Made by a program: the position numbers and the translations under genes
The notes under the pieces: generated by a model
Told to the model about the DNA's origin: nothing
What the model saw: only the letters and a program-made list of their open reading frames with translations
The model's database searches: none
Source: Halomonas sp. PR-M31
Lineage (GTDB): Bacteria > Pseudomonadota > Gammaproteobacteria > Pseudomonadales > Halomonadaceae
Direction: 5' to 3'
Assembly: GCF_001039575.1 (NCBI RefSeq)
Contig: NZ_JIBT01000057.1
Location: 1 to 45,977 of the forward strand
DNA length: 45,977 nt
Shown here: positions 1 through 9,021 of the stretch, piece by piece
How positions within the stretch are numbered: position 1 is the first letter of the stretch
How the letters are laid out: each line of letters begins with the position of its first letter

Positions 1-190
1 AATCATTGTGTCTTTGCCCTCAAAAGGACAAACACGATCTTGCTCAAGGTCACAACGTCTCTTGACGAGTCGCTTGCCTCGATCTAAATGACGTCGCATT
101 CGATCGCTTACAAGCGCCCACATGAATTACCTGATCAATTGTTAAAGAGCGGTGCTGCAACCCCGGGGCAAGCCCTCGTCGGCAGCAGCG
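1..190 (-). other. 5' leader of an rRNA operon (16S gene lies just beyond the left edge)
   Basis: Read on the minus strand, this stretch follows a strong rRNA-type promoter and contains the antitermination element boxA (GCTCTTTAACAA, 139-150), followed by TTGATCAG as in many gammaproteobacterial rrn leaders. The remaining leader to position 1 has no coding content; the small reading frames over it lack a ribosome binding site and family resemblance. BoxA is the NusB/S10 loading site used by rRNA antitermination complexes. The 16S sequence itself is not in the window, so its presence is inferred from the leader. Confidence 0.82.
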
Positions 191-197
191 GATGCGT

Positions 198-247
198 ACT
201 TTACGGATCCAGACCGGAACTGACAAGCCCTTTTTGTAAAAAATTAC
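198..247 (-). promoter_or_regulatory. rRNA P1-type promoter with UP element
   Basis: On the minus strand a TTGTCA -35 box (226-221) and a TAAAGT -10 box (203-198) are separated by exactly 17 bases. The bases upstream of the -35 (about 231-247) are A/T-rich, as in an UP element bound by the RNA polymerase alpha C-terminal domain. Predicted transcription start is near 191. It lies only about 25 bases past the tyrS stop codon, so any tyrS read-through would enter the rrn operon. Confidence 0.72.
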
Positions 248-270
248 GGCAAAGGTCGTATAGTCGACAT

Positions 271-1470
271 TCAAGCCAGAACAACCCTTGCGTAGCGCTT
301 CTTACCCGCCTGAATTACATAGCTTCTGCCTGTTTCGAGCATATGATCGCGAGGCACGACTTCACCATCGACCTTGACTCGTCCGTTGCCCAGCATGTCC
401 TTTGCTTGAGCGCTGTTATTGACCAGGTTGGCGCGATTGAGCACCGTTGCGATTGGCGCTTGAGTATCATCCTCGAAATCGATGCCAACCTCTGGCATAT
501 CTTCGGGAAGCTCTCCTTCGGCAAGCTGGTTACCTGCAGAGCGGTGCGCACTGGCGGCGGCCTGCTCACCGTGATAGCGCGTAATCAACTCGCGCGCCAG
601 CTCCATCTTGATATCCCGCGGGTTAGCCCCGGCTTCGATATCATGCCTAATGCTCTCTACCTCATCATTGCTCTTGAGTGACAACAGCTCGAAATAGCGC
701 CACATCAGACTATCCGGCATGGATACCAGCTTGTTGAACATGACCCCGGGCGGCTCATCGAGACCCACATAGTTCCCTAGCGACTTGGACATCTTCTGCA
801 CGCCGTCGAGCCCTTCAAGCAACGGCATGGTGATGACTACTTGAGGCTCCTGGCCAAAATGCTTCTGGATCTCGCGCCCCATCAATAAATTGAACTTCTG
901 ATCGGTGCCGCCCAGCTCTACGTCTGCTTTAAGCGCCACCGAGTCATACCCCTGTACCAGCGGATAAAGAAACTCATGGATGGAGATGGACTGGCCCGAC
1001 CGGTAACGCTTTTCGAAATCGTCCCGCTCGAGCATGCGCGCCACGGTGCTTTGCCCAGCAAGCTCGATCATGTCCGCGGCACTCAGTGTAGTGAACCATT
1101 CGGCGTTGAAGCGCACCTCTGTCTTGTCACGGTCGAGGATCTTGAAAACCTGCTCGCGATAGGTCTCGGCATTGGCCTTGACCTCTTCTTCGGTGAGCGG
1201 CTTGCGAGTGACATTCTTGCCGGAGGGGTCACCAATACGTCCGGTAAAGTCGCCGATCAAGAAAACGACCTCATGCCCTAAATCCTGGAACTGACGCATC
1301 TTGGTCAATAATACGCTATGACCCAGATGAAGATCCGGAGCCGTGGGATCGAAGCCAGCCTTGATACGTAACTTGCGTCCTGAGAGGAGTTTTTTCTCTA
1401 GCTCGTCTTCAAGCAATATTTCATGAGCGCCTCGTTTGAGTAACGCTAGCGTATCGGCAACGTCGATCAT
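271..1470 (-). CDS. tyrS: Tyrosyl-tRNA synthetase
   Basis: This cytoplasmic class I aminoacyl-tRNA synthetase charges tRNA-Tyr with tyrosine using ATP. The 399-residue protein has the HIGH-type motif DLHLGHS near residue 47, the KMSKS motif ([11 protein letters not shown]) near residue 228, and a C-terminal S4-like RNA-binding domain with the typical [12 protein letters not shown] segment. Length and motif spacing fit the TyrRS class common in Pseudomonas and Halomonas (often called TyrZ type), which differs from the E. coli form. The ATG at 1470 is preceded by a strong GGAGAGGAG ribosome site. It is divergent from anmK, and an rRNA promoter follows directly. A possible extended -10 (TGCTAACAT on the minus strand, 1524-1516) lies upstream. 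Confidence 0.97.
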   Translation of the reverse strand: MIDVADTLALLKRGAHEILLEDELEKKLLSGRKLRIKAGFDPTAPDLHLGHSVLLTKMRQFQDLGHEVVFLIGDFTGRIGDPSGKNVTRKPLTEEEVKANAETYREQVFKILDRDKTEVRFNAEWFTTLSAADMIELAGQSTVARMLERDDFEKRYRSGQSISIHEFLYPLVQGYDSVALKADVELGGTDQKFNLLMGREIQKHFGQEPQVVITMPLLEGLDGVQKMSKSLGNYVGLDEPPGVMFNKLVSMPDSLMWRYFELLSLKSNDEVESIRHDIEAGANPRDIKMELARELITRYHGEQAAASAHRSAGNQLAEGELPEDMPEVGIDFEDDTQAPIATVLNRANLVNNSAQAKDMLGNGRVKVDGEVVPRDHMLETGRSYVIQAGKKRYARVVLA

Positions 1471-1571
1471 CGACTCCTCTCCACTAAAAACGATTGTCTG
1501 TGTGAACAGGGCAGAATGTTAGCATGTCTTTACTTGGCAGTTGAGCACCCAAACACCCTTGGAGAAGAAGA

Positions 1572-2720
1572 ATGCCCCTGTTCGTTGGTTTGATGTCAGG
1601 CACGAGCCTTGATGGCATCGATGCTGCCTTGGTGCGCTGTGGCGAGGGGCGCCCCGAATTGCTGGCCGCAAAGGGCATCGACATGCCTGAGAAATTGCGT
1701 CAGCAGCTATTATCGCTGTGTCAGGCTAACAATATTGCTTTTGAAGACCTGGCCGCTGCCGAGGCAGCCTTTTGCCAACTACAGGCCGAAGCCGTCAGGC
1801 AACTGCTCGATACAAGCGGTGTATCGATAAAGGAGATCAGCGCAATCGGAAGCCACGGGCAGACCATCGAGCATGCGCCCTATGGTTATAAGGTTGGGAA
1901 TGACTATAAGGCAGACAGCGCGCGCTACACCCTTCAATTGGACAATCCCAGCCTACTGGCCGAGTTGACCAAGTGCCCTGTCGTTGCCGATTTCCGGCGC
2001 CGTGATCTGGCGGCCGGTGGTCAGGCCGCACCGCTTGCCCCCGCCTTTCATGCGGCGCTGTTCACCGCCGAGAACGAATGGCGCGTCGTTCTTAATTTAG
2101 GCGGTTTCGCCAACCTGACCTTGCTGCCTCCTGCTACGTCCAAGGCCTCTGTCATTGGCTTCGATACCGGACCTGCCAATGCCTTGCTCGACGAGTGGCA
2201 CGCCCAGCATCGGCAAGAACGCTTCGATCGCGATGGCCAATGGGCCGCCAGTGGTCAGGTCGATGAGGCATTGCTCGAACGCTTGCTAGATGACGATTTC
2301 TTTAGACGTACACCGCCCAAAAGTACAGGGCGGGAATATTTCAACAGGAGTTGGCTTGCCGCTCGGCTGGCAGGCCATGAGTCACCTCAGGATGTACAGG
2401 CAACTCTGGCGGAACTGACTGCCGCCAGTGTGACGCTAGGAATCGAACAGGCCTGTCGGCAACAGGCAGTCGATGGCGCGATGACACTTACCCCCTGTGG
2501 CGGCGGGGCTCACAATGGCGATCTTCTCAAACGACTCCAGCAACGTCTGCCTCAGGTAACGCTGGCGTTCTGCGAGCAGTTCGGCTGGTCGCCGGACTGG
2601 CTGGAGGCAGGCGCTTTTGGTTGGCTTGCCTGGCGACGCCTGGAGAATCTGCCCGGCAACCTGCCCAGCGTAACCGGCGCAGGCGGCCCTCGGGTGCTAG
2701 GCGGCGTTTACAGCGCCTAG
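1572..2720 (+). CDS. anmK: Anhydro-N-acetylmuramic acid kinase
   Basis: AnmK phosphorylates 1,6-anhydro-N-acetylmuramic acid and opens the anhydro ring to give MurNAc-6-phosphate, recycling cell-wall peptidoglycan. The 382-residue protein starts with the family signature GLMSGTSLDGIDAAL (residues 5-19). It has sugar-kinase motifs GSHGQT, FDTGPAN and the late CGGGAHN segment, and its length is normal for the family. The ATG at 1572 follows a purine-rich GGAGAAGAAG ribosome site. It is divergent from tyrS, a neighbour pair also common in related gammaproteobacteria, and overlaps the end of pilU by 4 bases tail to tail. Confidence 0.96.
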   Translation: MPLFVGLMSGTSLDGIDAALVRCGEGRPELLAAKGIDMPEKLRQQLLSLCQANNIAFEDLAAAEAAFCQLQAEAVRQLLDTSGVSIKEISAIGSHGQTIEHAPYGYKVGNDYKADSARYTLQLDNPSLLAELTKCPVVADFRRRDLAAGGQAAPLAPAFHAALFTAENEWRVVLNLGGFANLTLLPPATSKASVIGFDTGPANALLDEWHAQHRQERFDRDGQWAASGQVDEALLERLLDDDFFRRTPPKSTGREYFNRSWLAARLAGHESPQDVQATLAELTAASVTLGIEQACRQQAVDGAMTLTPCGGGAHNGDLLKRLQQRLPQVTLAFCEQFGWSPDWLEAGAFGWLAWRRLENLPGNLPSVTGAGGPRVLGGVYSA

Positions 2721-3859
2721 TAGTCATCGTCCTTCAAAGAAAACCTGCCGGAGGCACTGACCGCAGCATCCAGGCCTGAACACGTCTGTTCACCGTACTT
2801 GATCATCATGCGCAGATCATTGGTCGAATCCGCATGTACCAAGGCGACATCCTCGCTGACTTTGTTCTCTCGATAAAGTTCGTAAAGGGCCTGGTCAAAG
2901 GTTTGCATGCCGTGATCCTGGGAGCGCGCCATGGTTGTCTTGATGCCGACGATGTCTCCTTTGCGGATCAGATCGCTGATAAGCGGAGTACGCAGCATGA
3001 GCTCCACTGCGGCATGTCGGGTCTTGCCATCTAAATCAGGCACGAGCTGCTGAGCAATAACCGCCTTGAGGTTGAGCGATAGATCGAGCCAGATCTGGTC
3101 GTGACGCTCCGCCGGGAAAAAATTGATGATGCGATCCAGCGCCTGATTGGCATTATTGGCGTGCAGTGTCGCCAGACAAAGATGACCGGTCTCGGCAAAG
3201 GTCAGCGCATGCTCCATGGTTTCCCGAGTGCGTATTTCTCCTATCAGGATGACATCCGGCGCCTGGCGCAAGGTATTCTTGAGGGCTATCTCGAAGGATT
3301 CGGTATCGATCCCCACCTCGCGCTGATTGACGATGGCGCGATGATGCGGATGAATGTACTCGATCGGGTCCTCGATGCAGATGATATGTCCACCCTGGGT
3401 TTCATTACGATGCTGAATCATCGAGGCCAAGGTCGTGGACTTGCCTGTTCCCGTACCGCCCACCACCAATACCAGGCCGCGCTTGATGTTTGACAGATCC
3501 GCAACAGCCTGGGGAAGCGATAGCTCATCGATGTGCGGAATATCGTAGGCGATACGACGTACGACCATGGCCATCTGGCTACGCTGGTAAAAAGCACTGA
3601 CGCGAAAGCGTCCTTTGCCCGCAAGGCTCAGCGCGAAATTGGCCTCTCGCTCGATCTCGAAACGCTGATGATGATTATTGGGTAGCGTCGCGAGCACCAG
3701 CTCACTGACCTGCTCCACCGCTAGTGCTTGTTCCCCCAGCGCCACCAGTTTGCCGCCGATTTTCATACTCGGCGGTGCGCTGGTCGAGATAAGCAAGTCC
3801 GAAGCCTCCTTCTCGACCATGATGTTCAACAACTGCTCTAACCACTCTGCCGGCGTCAT
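2717..3859 (-). CDS. pilU: Type IV pilus retraction ATPase accessory protein PilU
   Basis: PilU is a hexameric secretion-type ATPase that works with PilT at the pilus base to depolymerise pilin during twitching motility. The 380-residue protein has a PAS-like N-terminal part, Walker A GGTGTGKS (134-141), a GEIRTRETM Walker B/Asp-box region and the HANNANQALDR His box. It lacks the AIRNLIRE-type C-terminal motif of PilT, carrying TPLISDLIRKGD instead, and has a longer C-terminal tail; both separate PilU from PilT. It lies 53 bases downstream of pilT in the same direction, so the two are probably one operon. Confidence 0.95.
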   Translation of the reverse strand: MTPAEWLEQLLNIMVEKEASDLLISTSAPPSMKIGGKLVALGEQALAVEQVSELVLATLPNNHHQRFEIEREANFALSLAGKGRFRVSAFYQRSQMAMVVRRIAYDIPHIDELSLPQAVADLSNIKRGLVLVVGGTGTGKSTTLASMIQHRNETQGGHIICIEDPIEYIHPHHRAIVNQREVGIDTESFEIALKNTLRQAPDVILIGEIRTRETMEHALTFAETGHLCLATLHANNANQALDRIINFFPAERHDQIWLDLSLNLKAVIAQQLVPDLDGKTRHAAVELMLRTPLISDLIRKGDIVGIKTTMARSQDHGMQTFDQALYELYRENKVSEDVALVHADSTNDLRMMIKYGEQTCSGLDAAVSASGRFSLKDDDY

Positions 3860-3912
3860 ACCCTGGCACTCCTGTTGATTCTTGATTGTTATCGGCCAGC
3901 GCCGCGCACTTT

Positions 3913-4956
3913 TTAAGCGCCCATTTCCGGCAATGTGCCCTTGGCCTTCGCCTGAGCTTCTTGACGAGTCACGAGATTTTCGCTGACCAGTCTTGCCAGG
4001 GACGCGTCCAGGGTCTGCATGCCTTGCCCACCGCCGGTCTGAATGGCGGAGTAAATTTGTGCCACCTTGTCTTCGCGAATCAGGTTGCGTACCGCAGAAT
4101 TGGCCACGAGGATCTCGTGCGCAGCCACCCGTCCGCCGCCATGCCGCTTGAGCAGCGTCTGGGCAATGACGCCCTGCAGGGATTCAGAAAGCATGGAGCG
4201 CACCATGGCCTTTTCGTCGCCGGGAAAGACATCGATGATCCGGTCGACGGTCTTGGCTGCAGAGGTGGTATGAAGCGTCCCGAACACCAGATGGCCGGTC
4301 TCGGCAGCGGTCAACGCCAGACGAATCGTCTCCAGGTCACGCATTTCACCCAACAGGATCACGTCCGGGTCTTCCCGCAGCGCCGATCTCAATGCCTCGC
4401 TGAAACCGCGAGTATCACGATGCACCTCCCGCTGATTGATCAGGCAGCGCTTGCTGACATGAACGAACTCCACCGGATCTTCAATAGTCAAGATATGGTC
4501 GTAGCGGGTGTCATTGATATGATCGATCATCGCCGCCAAGGTCGTGGACTTGCCCGAACCGGTGGGCCCGGTGACCAACACCAGCCCTCGCGGAAGCGAT
4601 GCCAGGCGCCGGAAGACATCCCCCAATCCCAGCGCCTCCATGCTCAACACCTCAGAGGGTACGACCCGGAAAACCGCGCCCACACCTCGACCATGATTGA
4701 AGACGTTGACACGAAAGCGCGACACCCCGGGCACCTCGAAAGAAAAGTCGGTTTCCAGAGACTCCTCGAAATCCCGGCGCTGGATATCCCCCATGATGTC
4801 GTAGACCAGGGACCTTATCTCACGATCCTCCAGTGCCGGCACATTGAGGCGACGAATATCCCCATCGACACGTATCATGGGCGGCAGGCCAGCGGAGAGA
4901 TGCAGATCCGAGGCGTTCTGTTTTGCCGAAAACGCTAGCAGTTCGGTAATATCCAC
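3913..4956 (-). CDS. pilT: Type IV pilus retraction ATPase PilT
   Basis: PilT is the main retraction motor of type IV pili, powering twitching motility and DNA uptake from the cytoplasmic face of the inner membrane. The 347-residue protein opens with MDITELLAFSAKQ as in Pseudomonas PilT. It carries Walker A GPTGSGKST (130-138), the GEMRDLETIRLAL Walker B region, HTTSAAKT and the diagnostic SAVRNLIRED motif near the C-terminus. The start is a GTG at 4956 preceded by AGGGAG at good spacing. It is divergent from yggS with only 36 bases between starts, so promoters must overlap the coding starts. No pilin or assembly genes are in this window. Confidence 0.97.
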   Translation of the reverse strand: MDITELLAFSAKQNASDLHLSAGLPPMIRVDGDIRRLNVPALEDREIRSLVYDIMGDIQRRDFEESLETDFSFEVPGVSRFRVNVFNHGRGVGAVFRVVPSEVLSMEALGLGDVFRRLASLPRGLVLVTGPTGSGKSTTLAAMIDHINDTRYDHILTIEDPVEFVHVSKRCLINQREVHRDTRGFSEALRSALREDPDVILLGEMRDLETIRLALTAAETGHLVFGTLHTTSAAKTVDRIIDVFPGDEKAMVRSMLSESLQGVIAQTLLKRHGGGRVAAHEILVANSAVRNLIREDKVAQIYSAIQTGGGQGMQTLDASLARLVSENLVTRQEAQAKAKGTLPEMGA

Positions 4957-4992
4957 GTTAGCTCCCTACTCATTCAAAAGGTTGGATCCGGC

Positions 4993-5700
4993 ATGTCAGA
5001 CGCTCCGGTCAGCGATTCACTAAAACGCGCGCAGCAACGGCTTATCGAGGCGCTCGAAAATGCCGGGCGTTCTTCGCAAGACGCGCATCTGCTCGCCGTA
5101 AGCAAGACCAAGCCTGCCACACTGATTCGTGAGGCTTATGCCTGCGGTCAGCGCGAATTTGGCGAGAACTATCTTCAGGAAGCGCTCGACAAGCAGGCAG
5201 AACTCGCGGATCTACAGGACATCGTCTGGCACTTCATCGGGCCGTTGCAGTCGAACAAGACCCGGGCCGTCGCCGAACACTTCTCCTGGGTGCACAGCGT
5301 CGATCGAATCAAGATCGCTCGCCGTCTCTCCGAACAGCGCCCGGACGCTTTGGGCCCACTCAACATCTGCCTGCAGGTCAACGTCAGCGCGGAATCCAGC
5401 AAGGCCGGCATCCCACCGGGTGAACTCGACGCCCTTGCCGACGAGATCGCCACGCTCCCCAATCTGCACCTGCGCGGGCTGATGGCCATTCCGGCACCCG
5501 CCACCGACCTGGCGAGCCAGCGCCAGCCCCTGGGTCACCTGCGCAATCTTCAGGAAGGGCTGCGTCAGCGCCTGCCGGACGCACCGCTGGACACCCTTTC
5601 GATGGGCATGAGCGATGACCTGGAAGCCGCCATTCTCGAAGGCGCTACCTTGGTGCGTCTGGGCACTGCCATATTCGGCGCTCGTGAATCTCATCGCTGA
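4993..5700 (+). CDS. yggS: YggS/PLPBP family pyridoxal phosphate homeostasis protein
   Basis: This small cytoplasmic protein binds pyridoxal 5'-phosphate and helps keep vitamin B6 and amino-acid pools balanced; it has no known enzyme activity. The 235-residue sequence has the PLP lysine in LLAVSKTKPA, the GENYLQEA and WHFIGPLQSNK motifs, and the C-terminal SMGMSDDLEAAI phosphate-binding loop, all in family order. It heads a plus-strand run with proC and yggT, the arrangement seen in Pseudomonas and many other gammaproteobacteria next to pilT. Confidence 0.95.
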   Translation: MSDAPVSDSLKRAQQRLIEALENAGRSSQDAHLLAVSKTKPATLIREAYACGQREFGENYLQEALDKQAELADLQDIVWHFIGPLQSNKTRAVAEHFSWVHSVDRIKIARRLSEQRPDALGPLNICLQVNVSAESSKAGIPPGELDALADEIATLPNLHLRGLMAIPAPATDLASQRQPLGHLRNLQEGLRQRLPDAPLDTLSMGMSDDLEAAILEGATLVRLGTAIFGARESHR

Positions 5701-5746
5701 TGCTGTATCGTTCACTCTTTCAACTTGCCACCGCACAGGTTTTTTC

Positions 5747-6574
5747 ATGACACACAAGATCACTTTCATCGGTGCCGGCAACATGGCAAGCGCCATCTTC
5801 GGCGGCATGATCGACGGTGGCTATCCGGCTGATGCAATCACGGCCACCGCCTCACATGACAACACCCTTACGCAATTGCGCGACCGCTACGGCATCAACG
5901 TCAGCAGCGATAACAACACTGCCGTCACCGAGGCGGATGTCGTGGTGCTGGCGGTCAAACCCAACATCATGCGCGACGTCTGCGCTGATCTGCGAGACAG
6001 CGTCCAGACACGCCAGCCGCTGATCGTCTCCGTCGCTGCTGGTCTCACCGCAGATACCCTGGACGAGTGGCTCGGCGGCGGACTACCCATTATCCGCTGC
6101 ATGCCCAACACCCCCTCGTTGGTAGGGGCCGGTGCCTCAGGGCTGTACGCCAACGCCCGAGTCAGCGAAGATCAGCGCCAGCTGACCACCGCCCTGCTGG
6201 AAGCAGTAGGCCTGGTCGAGTGGGTCGACGACGAGGCGTTACTGGAAGCCGTCACTGCCATTTCCGGTAGCGGGCCGGCCTATTTTTTCCTTGTTTTCGA
6301 AGCCCTGATCGATGCCGGCGAACGTCTTGGCCTGCCACCGGAAAGCGCTCGTCGTCTGGCACTGCAAACCGGCCTGGGCGCTGCCCAGATGGCTCAGCAG
6401 AGCGAACACGATCCGGCTCAGCTCAAGCGCAACGTCATGTCGCCGGGTGGCACTACCGAGCGGGCCATCGAAAGTCTCGAAGATGGCGGCCTGCGGCAGT
6501 TGTTCAACAATGCCACCCAGGCCTGTGCAGCACGCGCCAGGGCATTGTCTGAAGAGATCGGCAAGAAAGATTAA
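5747..6574 (+). CDS. proC: Pyrroline-5-carboxylate reductase
   Basis: ProC carries out the last step of proline synthesis, reducing 1-pyrroline-5-carboxylate to proline with NAD(P)H. Using the ATG at 5747 gives a 275-residue protein whose N-terminus is the Rossmann dinucleotide site ITFIGAGNMASAI. An upstream in-frame start at 5615 would add 44 residues lying in the yggS gene and is rejected. Further motifs are AVKPN, IRCMPNTPSLVGAG and the C-terminal AISGSGPAYFF and MSPGGTTERAI segments. It is 46 bases downstream of yggS. In halophiles proline can also act as a compatible solute, but nothing here shows osmotic regulation. Confidence 0.96.
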   Translation: MTHKITFIGAGNMASAIFGGMIDGGYPADAITATASHDNTLTQLRDRYGINVSSDNNTAVTEADVVVLAVKPNIMRDVCADLRDSVQTRQPLIVSVAAGLTADTLDEWLGGGLPIIRCMPNTPSLVGAGASGLYANARVSEDQRQLTTALLEAVGLVEWVDDEALLEAVTAISGSGPAYFFLVFEALIDAGERLGLPPESARRLALQTGLGAAQMAQQSEHDPAQLKRNVMSPGGTTERAIESLEDGGLRQLFNNATQACAARARALSEEIGKKD

Positions 6575-6600
6575 AAGTTTAATTCATACGGAGGAGCCCT

Positions 6601-7191
6601 ATGGGCAGCCAACTAGGAAGCGCCGGCCTGATGCTGGTCAACACCCTGATCAACATCTACCTGTTTCTACTGATGCTGCGTTTCCTGCTACAGGTGTCGC
6701 GTGCTGATTACTACAACCCCCTCAGCCAGGGAGTGGTCAAGGCGACGCAGCCGGTAGTCAAACCCCTGCAAGGATTTCTACGCCCTATCGGGCGTTTCGA
6801 TCTGGCTACCCTGGGCGCAGGATTCATCATCAAGGCCATCAGCATCGTCGCCATCATGCAGGTCGCAGGCTACGGCATGCCGCCTTTAGGTGGTGTTGCC
6901 ATCGCCTCGATCGCGGCGCTGGCTAGCGCGATTCTGAAGATCTACTTCTTTGCGCTGATTGGCATGATCATCCTGAGCTGGGTCGCGCCTCAAGCGAGTC
7001 ATCCTGGGGCCATCCTGATCTTTCAGTTGGTCGAGCCCATCATGGCACCGGTGCGCAAGGTCATTCCGCCTCTGGGAATGATCGATCTGTCGCCGATCGT
7101 GGTATTCATCGCCATCAACCTGATCGATGGGGTCGTCGTCGGCTCCCTGACCCGGGCGGCGGGCGTTTCTGGTGCCCTAGTTGGCCTTTGA
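6601..7191 (+). CDS. yggT: YggT family integral membrane protein
   Basis: A 196-residue inner-membrane protein with two YGGT repeats, each containing a hydrophobic pair of helices. The first half has LINIYLFLLMLRFLLQVSRADYYN and the second FFALIGMIILSWVAPQASHP, both with the polar Y/W-x-x-P-x-S/G type turn typical of the family. Function is not settled; links to osmotic tolerance and to division or envelope factors have been suggested for homologues. The ATG at 6601 follows a near-perfect GGAGGAG ribosome site, 26 bases after proC, so the two are probably cotranscribed. Confidence 0.9.
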   Translation: MGSQLGSAGLMLVNTLINIYLFLLMLRFLLQVSRADYYNPLSQGVVKATQPVVKPLQGFLRPIGRFDLATLGAGFIIKAISIVAIMQVAGYGMPPLGGVAIASIAALASAILKIYFFALIGMIILSWVAPQASHPGAILIFQLVEPIMAPVRKVIPPLGMIDLSPIVVFIAINLIDGVVVGSLTRAAGVSGALVGL

Positions 7192-7218
7192 AAGCTCGGC
7201 CTTTGAGAGCAAACCACG

Positions 7219-8378
7219 ATGCCCATTACGCTTCCCGCTGACTCCGTTGGCCTGGTGACACCACAGAAGGCTCATTTCGATGAGCCGCTTGCGCTAGCCT
7301 GCGGCAAGACGCTGGCAGCTTATGATTTGGTGTACGAGACCTATGGGGAACTCAACGCCGAACGCAGCAATGCGGTGCTGATCTGTCATGCCCTGTCCGG
7401 CAATCATCATGCAGCGGGGTATCATGGCGAAGACGATGCCAAACCGGGCTGGTGGGATGCGCATATCGGTCCCGGCAAGACTATCGACACTCGTCGCTTT
7501 TTCGTCATCGCGCCCAACAACCTGGGCGGCTGTCACGGCAGTACCGGCCCTTGCAGCCCCAATCCCGCAACCGGCCGGCCCTGGGGGCCGACATTTCCGC
7601 TGATGACGGTGAGCGATTGGGTATCCAGCCAGGCGCGGCTGGCGGATCGGCTGGGCATCAAGCATTTCGCGGCGGTGGTTGGTGGCAGCCTGGGGGGCAT
7701 GCAGGTACTGCAGTGGACGCTTAGTTATCCCGAGCGTATCGCCAATGCCGTCGTCATTGCCGCCACCTCGCGGCTTTCGGCGCAGAATATCGCCTTTAAT
7801 GAGGTAGCACGCCAAGCCATTCGCTCGGACCCGGACTTTCATGACGGCTGGTACGGCGAACACGACACCTTGCCCAAGCGGGGCCTGAAGCTGGCACGCA
7901 TGGTGGGTCACATCACCTATCTGTCCGAGCACTCCATGGGCGCAAAGTTTGGCCGCGATCTGCGCAGCGACGCGCTTAACTTCGGTTACGACGTCGAGTT
8001 TCAGGTGGAGTCTTATCTGCGCTATCAGGGCGATATGTTTTCCACCGTCTTCGATGCCAATACCTATCTGCTGATGACTAAAGCGCTGGACTATTTCGAC
8101 CCGGCGGCGGCTTGCGATGGTAATCTGGCGGCGGCGCTGGCACCTGCCAGCTGCCCCTTCCTGGTAGTGAGTTTTTCCACGGATTGGCGCTTTGCCCCGG
8201 CCCGCTCTCGGGAACTGGTGGAAGCCTGATACGCGCGGGTAAATCCGTGAGCTATGTCGACATCGACTCACCCCATGGACATGATGCCTTCCTCCTGCCT
8301 GATCCACGCTATCAAGCTGTATTCGGCGGCTTCATGAAGCGGATAACGCGAGAACTCGATCTGGAGAAAGGGGCATGA
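7219..8378 (+). pseudogene. metX: Homoserine O-acyltransferase MetX, interrupted by a 1-base frameshift
   Basis: MetX activates homoserine with acetyl- or succinyl-CoA for methionine synthesis; several gammaproteobacterial members of this alpha/beta-hydrolase family prefer succinyl-CoA. The first frame (7219-8229) encodes 336 residues with the oxyanion region GGSLGGMQ (nucleophile Ser157) and FSTDWRF (Asp322), then stops at TGA 8227-8229. The next frame continues the family alignment at once as [14 protein letters not shown], including the catalytic His in HGHDAFL, up to 8378. One C missing from GCC(C)TG at 8224-8227 explains this; restored length is 386 residues, normal for MetX. As written, the product lacks the catalytic His and would be inactive. 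metW starts inside the stop codon (ATGA overlap). Either a real mutation or a sequence error. Confidence 0.93.
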
Positions 8379-8995
8379 TGCGAGCAGATCTCGCGCTGAT
8401 TTATGACTGGGTACCCGAAGGTGCACGCGTACTCGACCTGGCTTGTGGCGATGGCACCTTGCTCGATGCCTTGGCCCGGGACAGAAAAGTGGCGGGCTAT
8501 GGTCTTGAGATCGATCCTGACGGCATCACCGCCTGTCTCGAGAAAGGGGTCAATGTCATTGAGCAGGATCTTAACCTGGGGCTCGCCAACTTCGACGACG
8601 ACGCCTACGACATGATCATCATGACCCAGGCCCTTCAGGCTCTGCGCCGGCCAGATCTCATGCTTGACGAAATGCTTCGGGTGGCAAGCGAAGGCATCAT
8701 CACCTTCCCCAACTTTGCCTATTGGCGTCATCGTGTGCATCTGGGCATCAGGGGCTACATGCCGGTGTCCAAATCGTTACCTCATGCCTGGTACGATACG
8801 CCCAATATCCATTTGTCCACATTCAACGATTTTGAACATCTATGCCGGCAAAAGGGTCTGATCATCAGTGATCGTGCCGTCGGCAATGGCGATCATGAGG
8901 GCCATTGGAGTTCGCGCTGGTGGCCTAATCTGTTTGGCGAAACCGCCATCTTTCGTATTAGCCGCGGCCGGAGCCATGAACGATCAAGGGCATGA
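8375..8995 (+). CDS. metW: MetW, methionine biosynthesis partner of MetX
   Basis: MetW is a small methyltransferase-fold protein that occurs almost always next to metX and is reported to stimulate or be required for MetX activity. The 206-residue sequence starts MMRADLALIYDWVPEG and has the SAM-binding style motif VLDLACGDGTLL (near 20-31), then IIMTQALQALRRPD and FPNFAYWRHR, all typical of MetW. It overlaps the end of metX by 4 bases, implying translational coupling. That coupling would be lost if the metX frameshift is real, because ribosomes would stop about 150 bases earlier. Confidence 0.95.
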   Translation: MMRADLALIYDWVPEGARVLDLACGDGTLLDALARDRKVAGYGLEIDPDGITACLEKGVNVIEQDLNLGLANFDDDAYDMIIMTQALQALRRPDLMLDEMLRVASEGIITFPNFAYWRHRVHLGIRGYMPVSKSLPHAWYDTPNIHLSTFNDFEHLCRQKGLIISDRAVGNGDHEGHWSSRWWPNLFGETAIFRISRGRSHERSRA

Positions 8996-9021
8996 CAATA
9001 GGGAATACGGGGGAAACTACC

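Noticed and set aside
88-681. 197-residue plus-strand frame over the rRNA leader and tyrS end
   Set aside because: Covers an rRNA promoter, boxA and antisense of tyrS; no family resemblance.
3886-4938. 350-residue open frame on the plus strand opposite pilT
   Set aside because: It is a complementary-frame shadow of pilT, with no ribosome site or family resemblance.
8224-8229. Programmed -1 frameshifting or stop readthrough as the explanation for metX, panC and truB
   Set aside because: No slippery heptamer is present, the alanine tRNA cannot re-pair one base back, and readthrough would not restore the correct frame. Nothing similar is known for these genes.
7294-8307. 337-residue open frame antisense to metX
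   Set aside because: Low-complexity His/Arg/Gln-rich composition typical of antisense shadows; metX is the recognisable gene.
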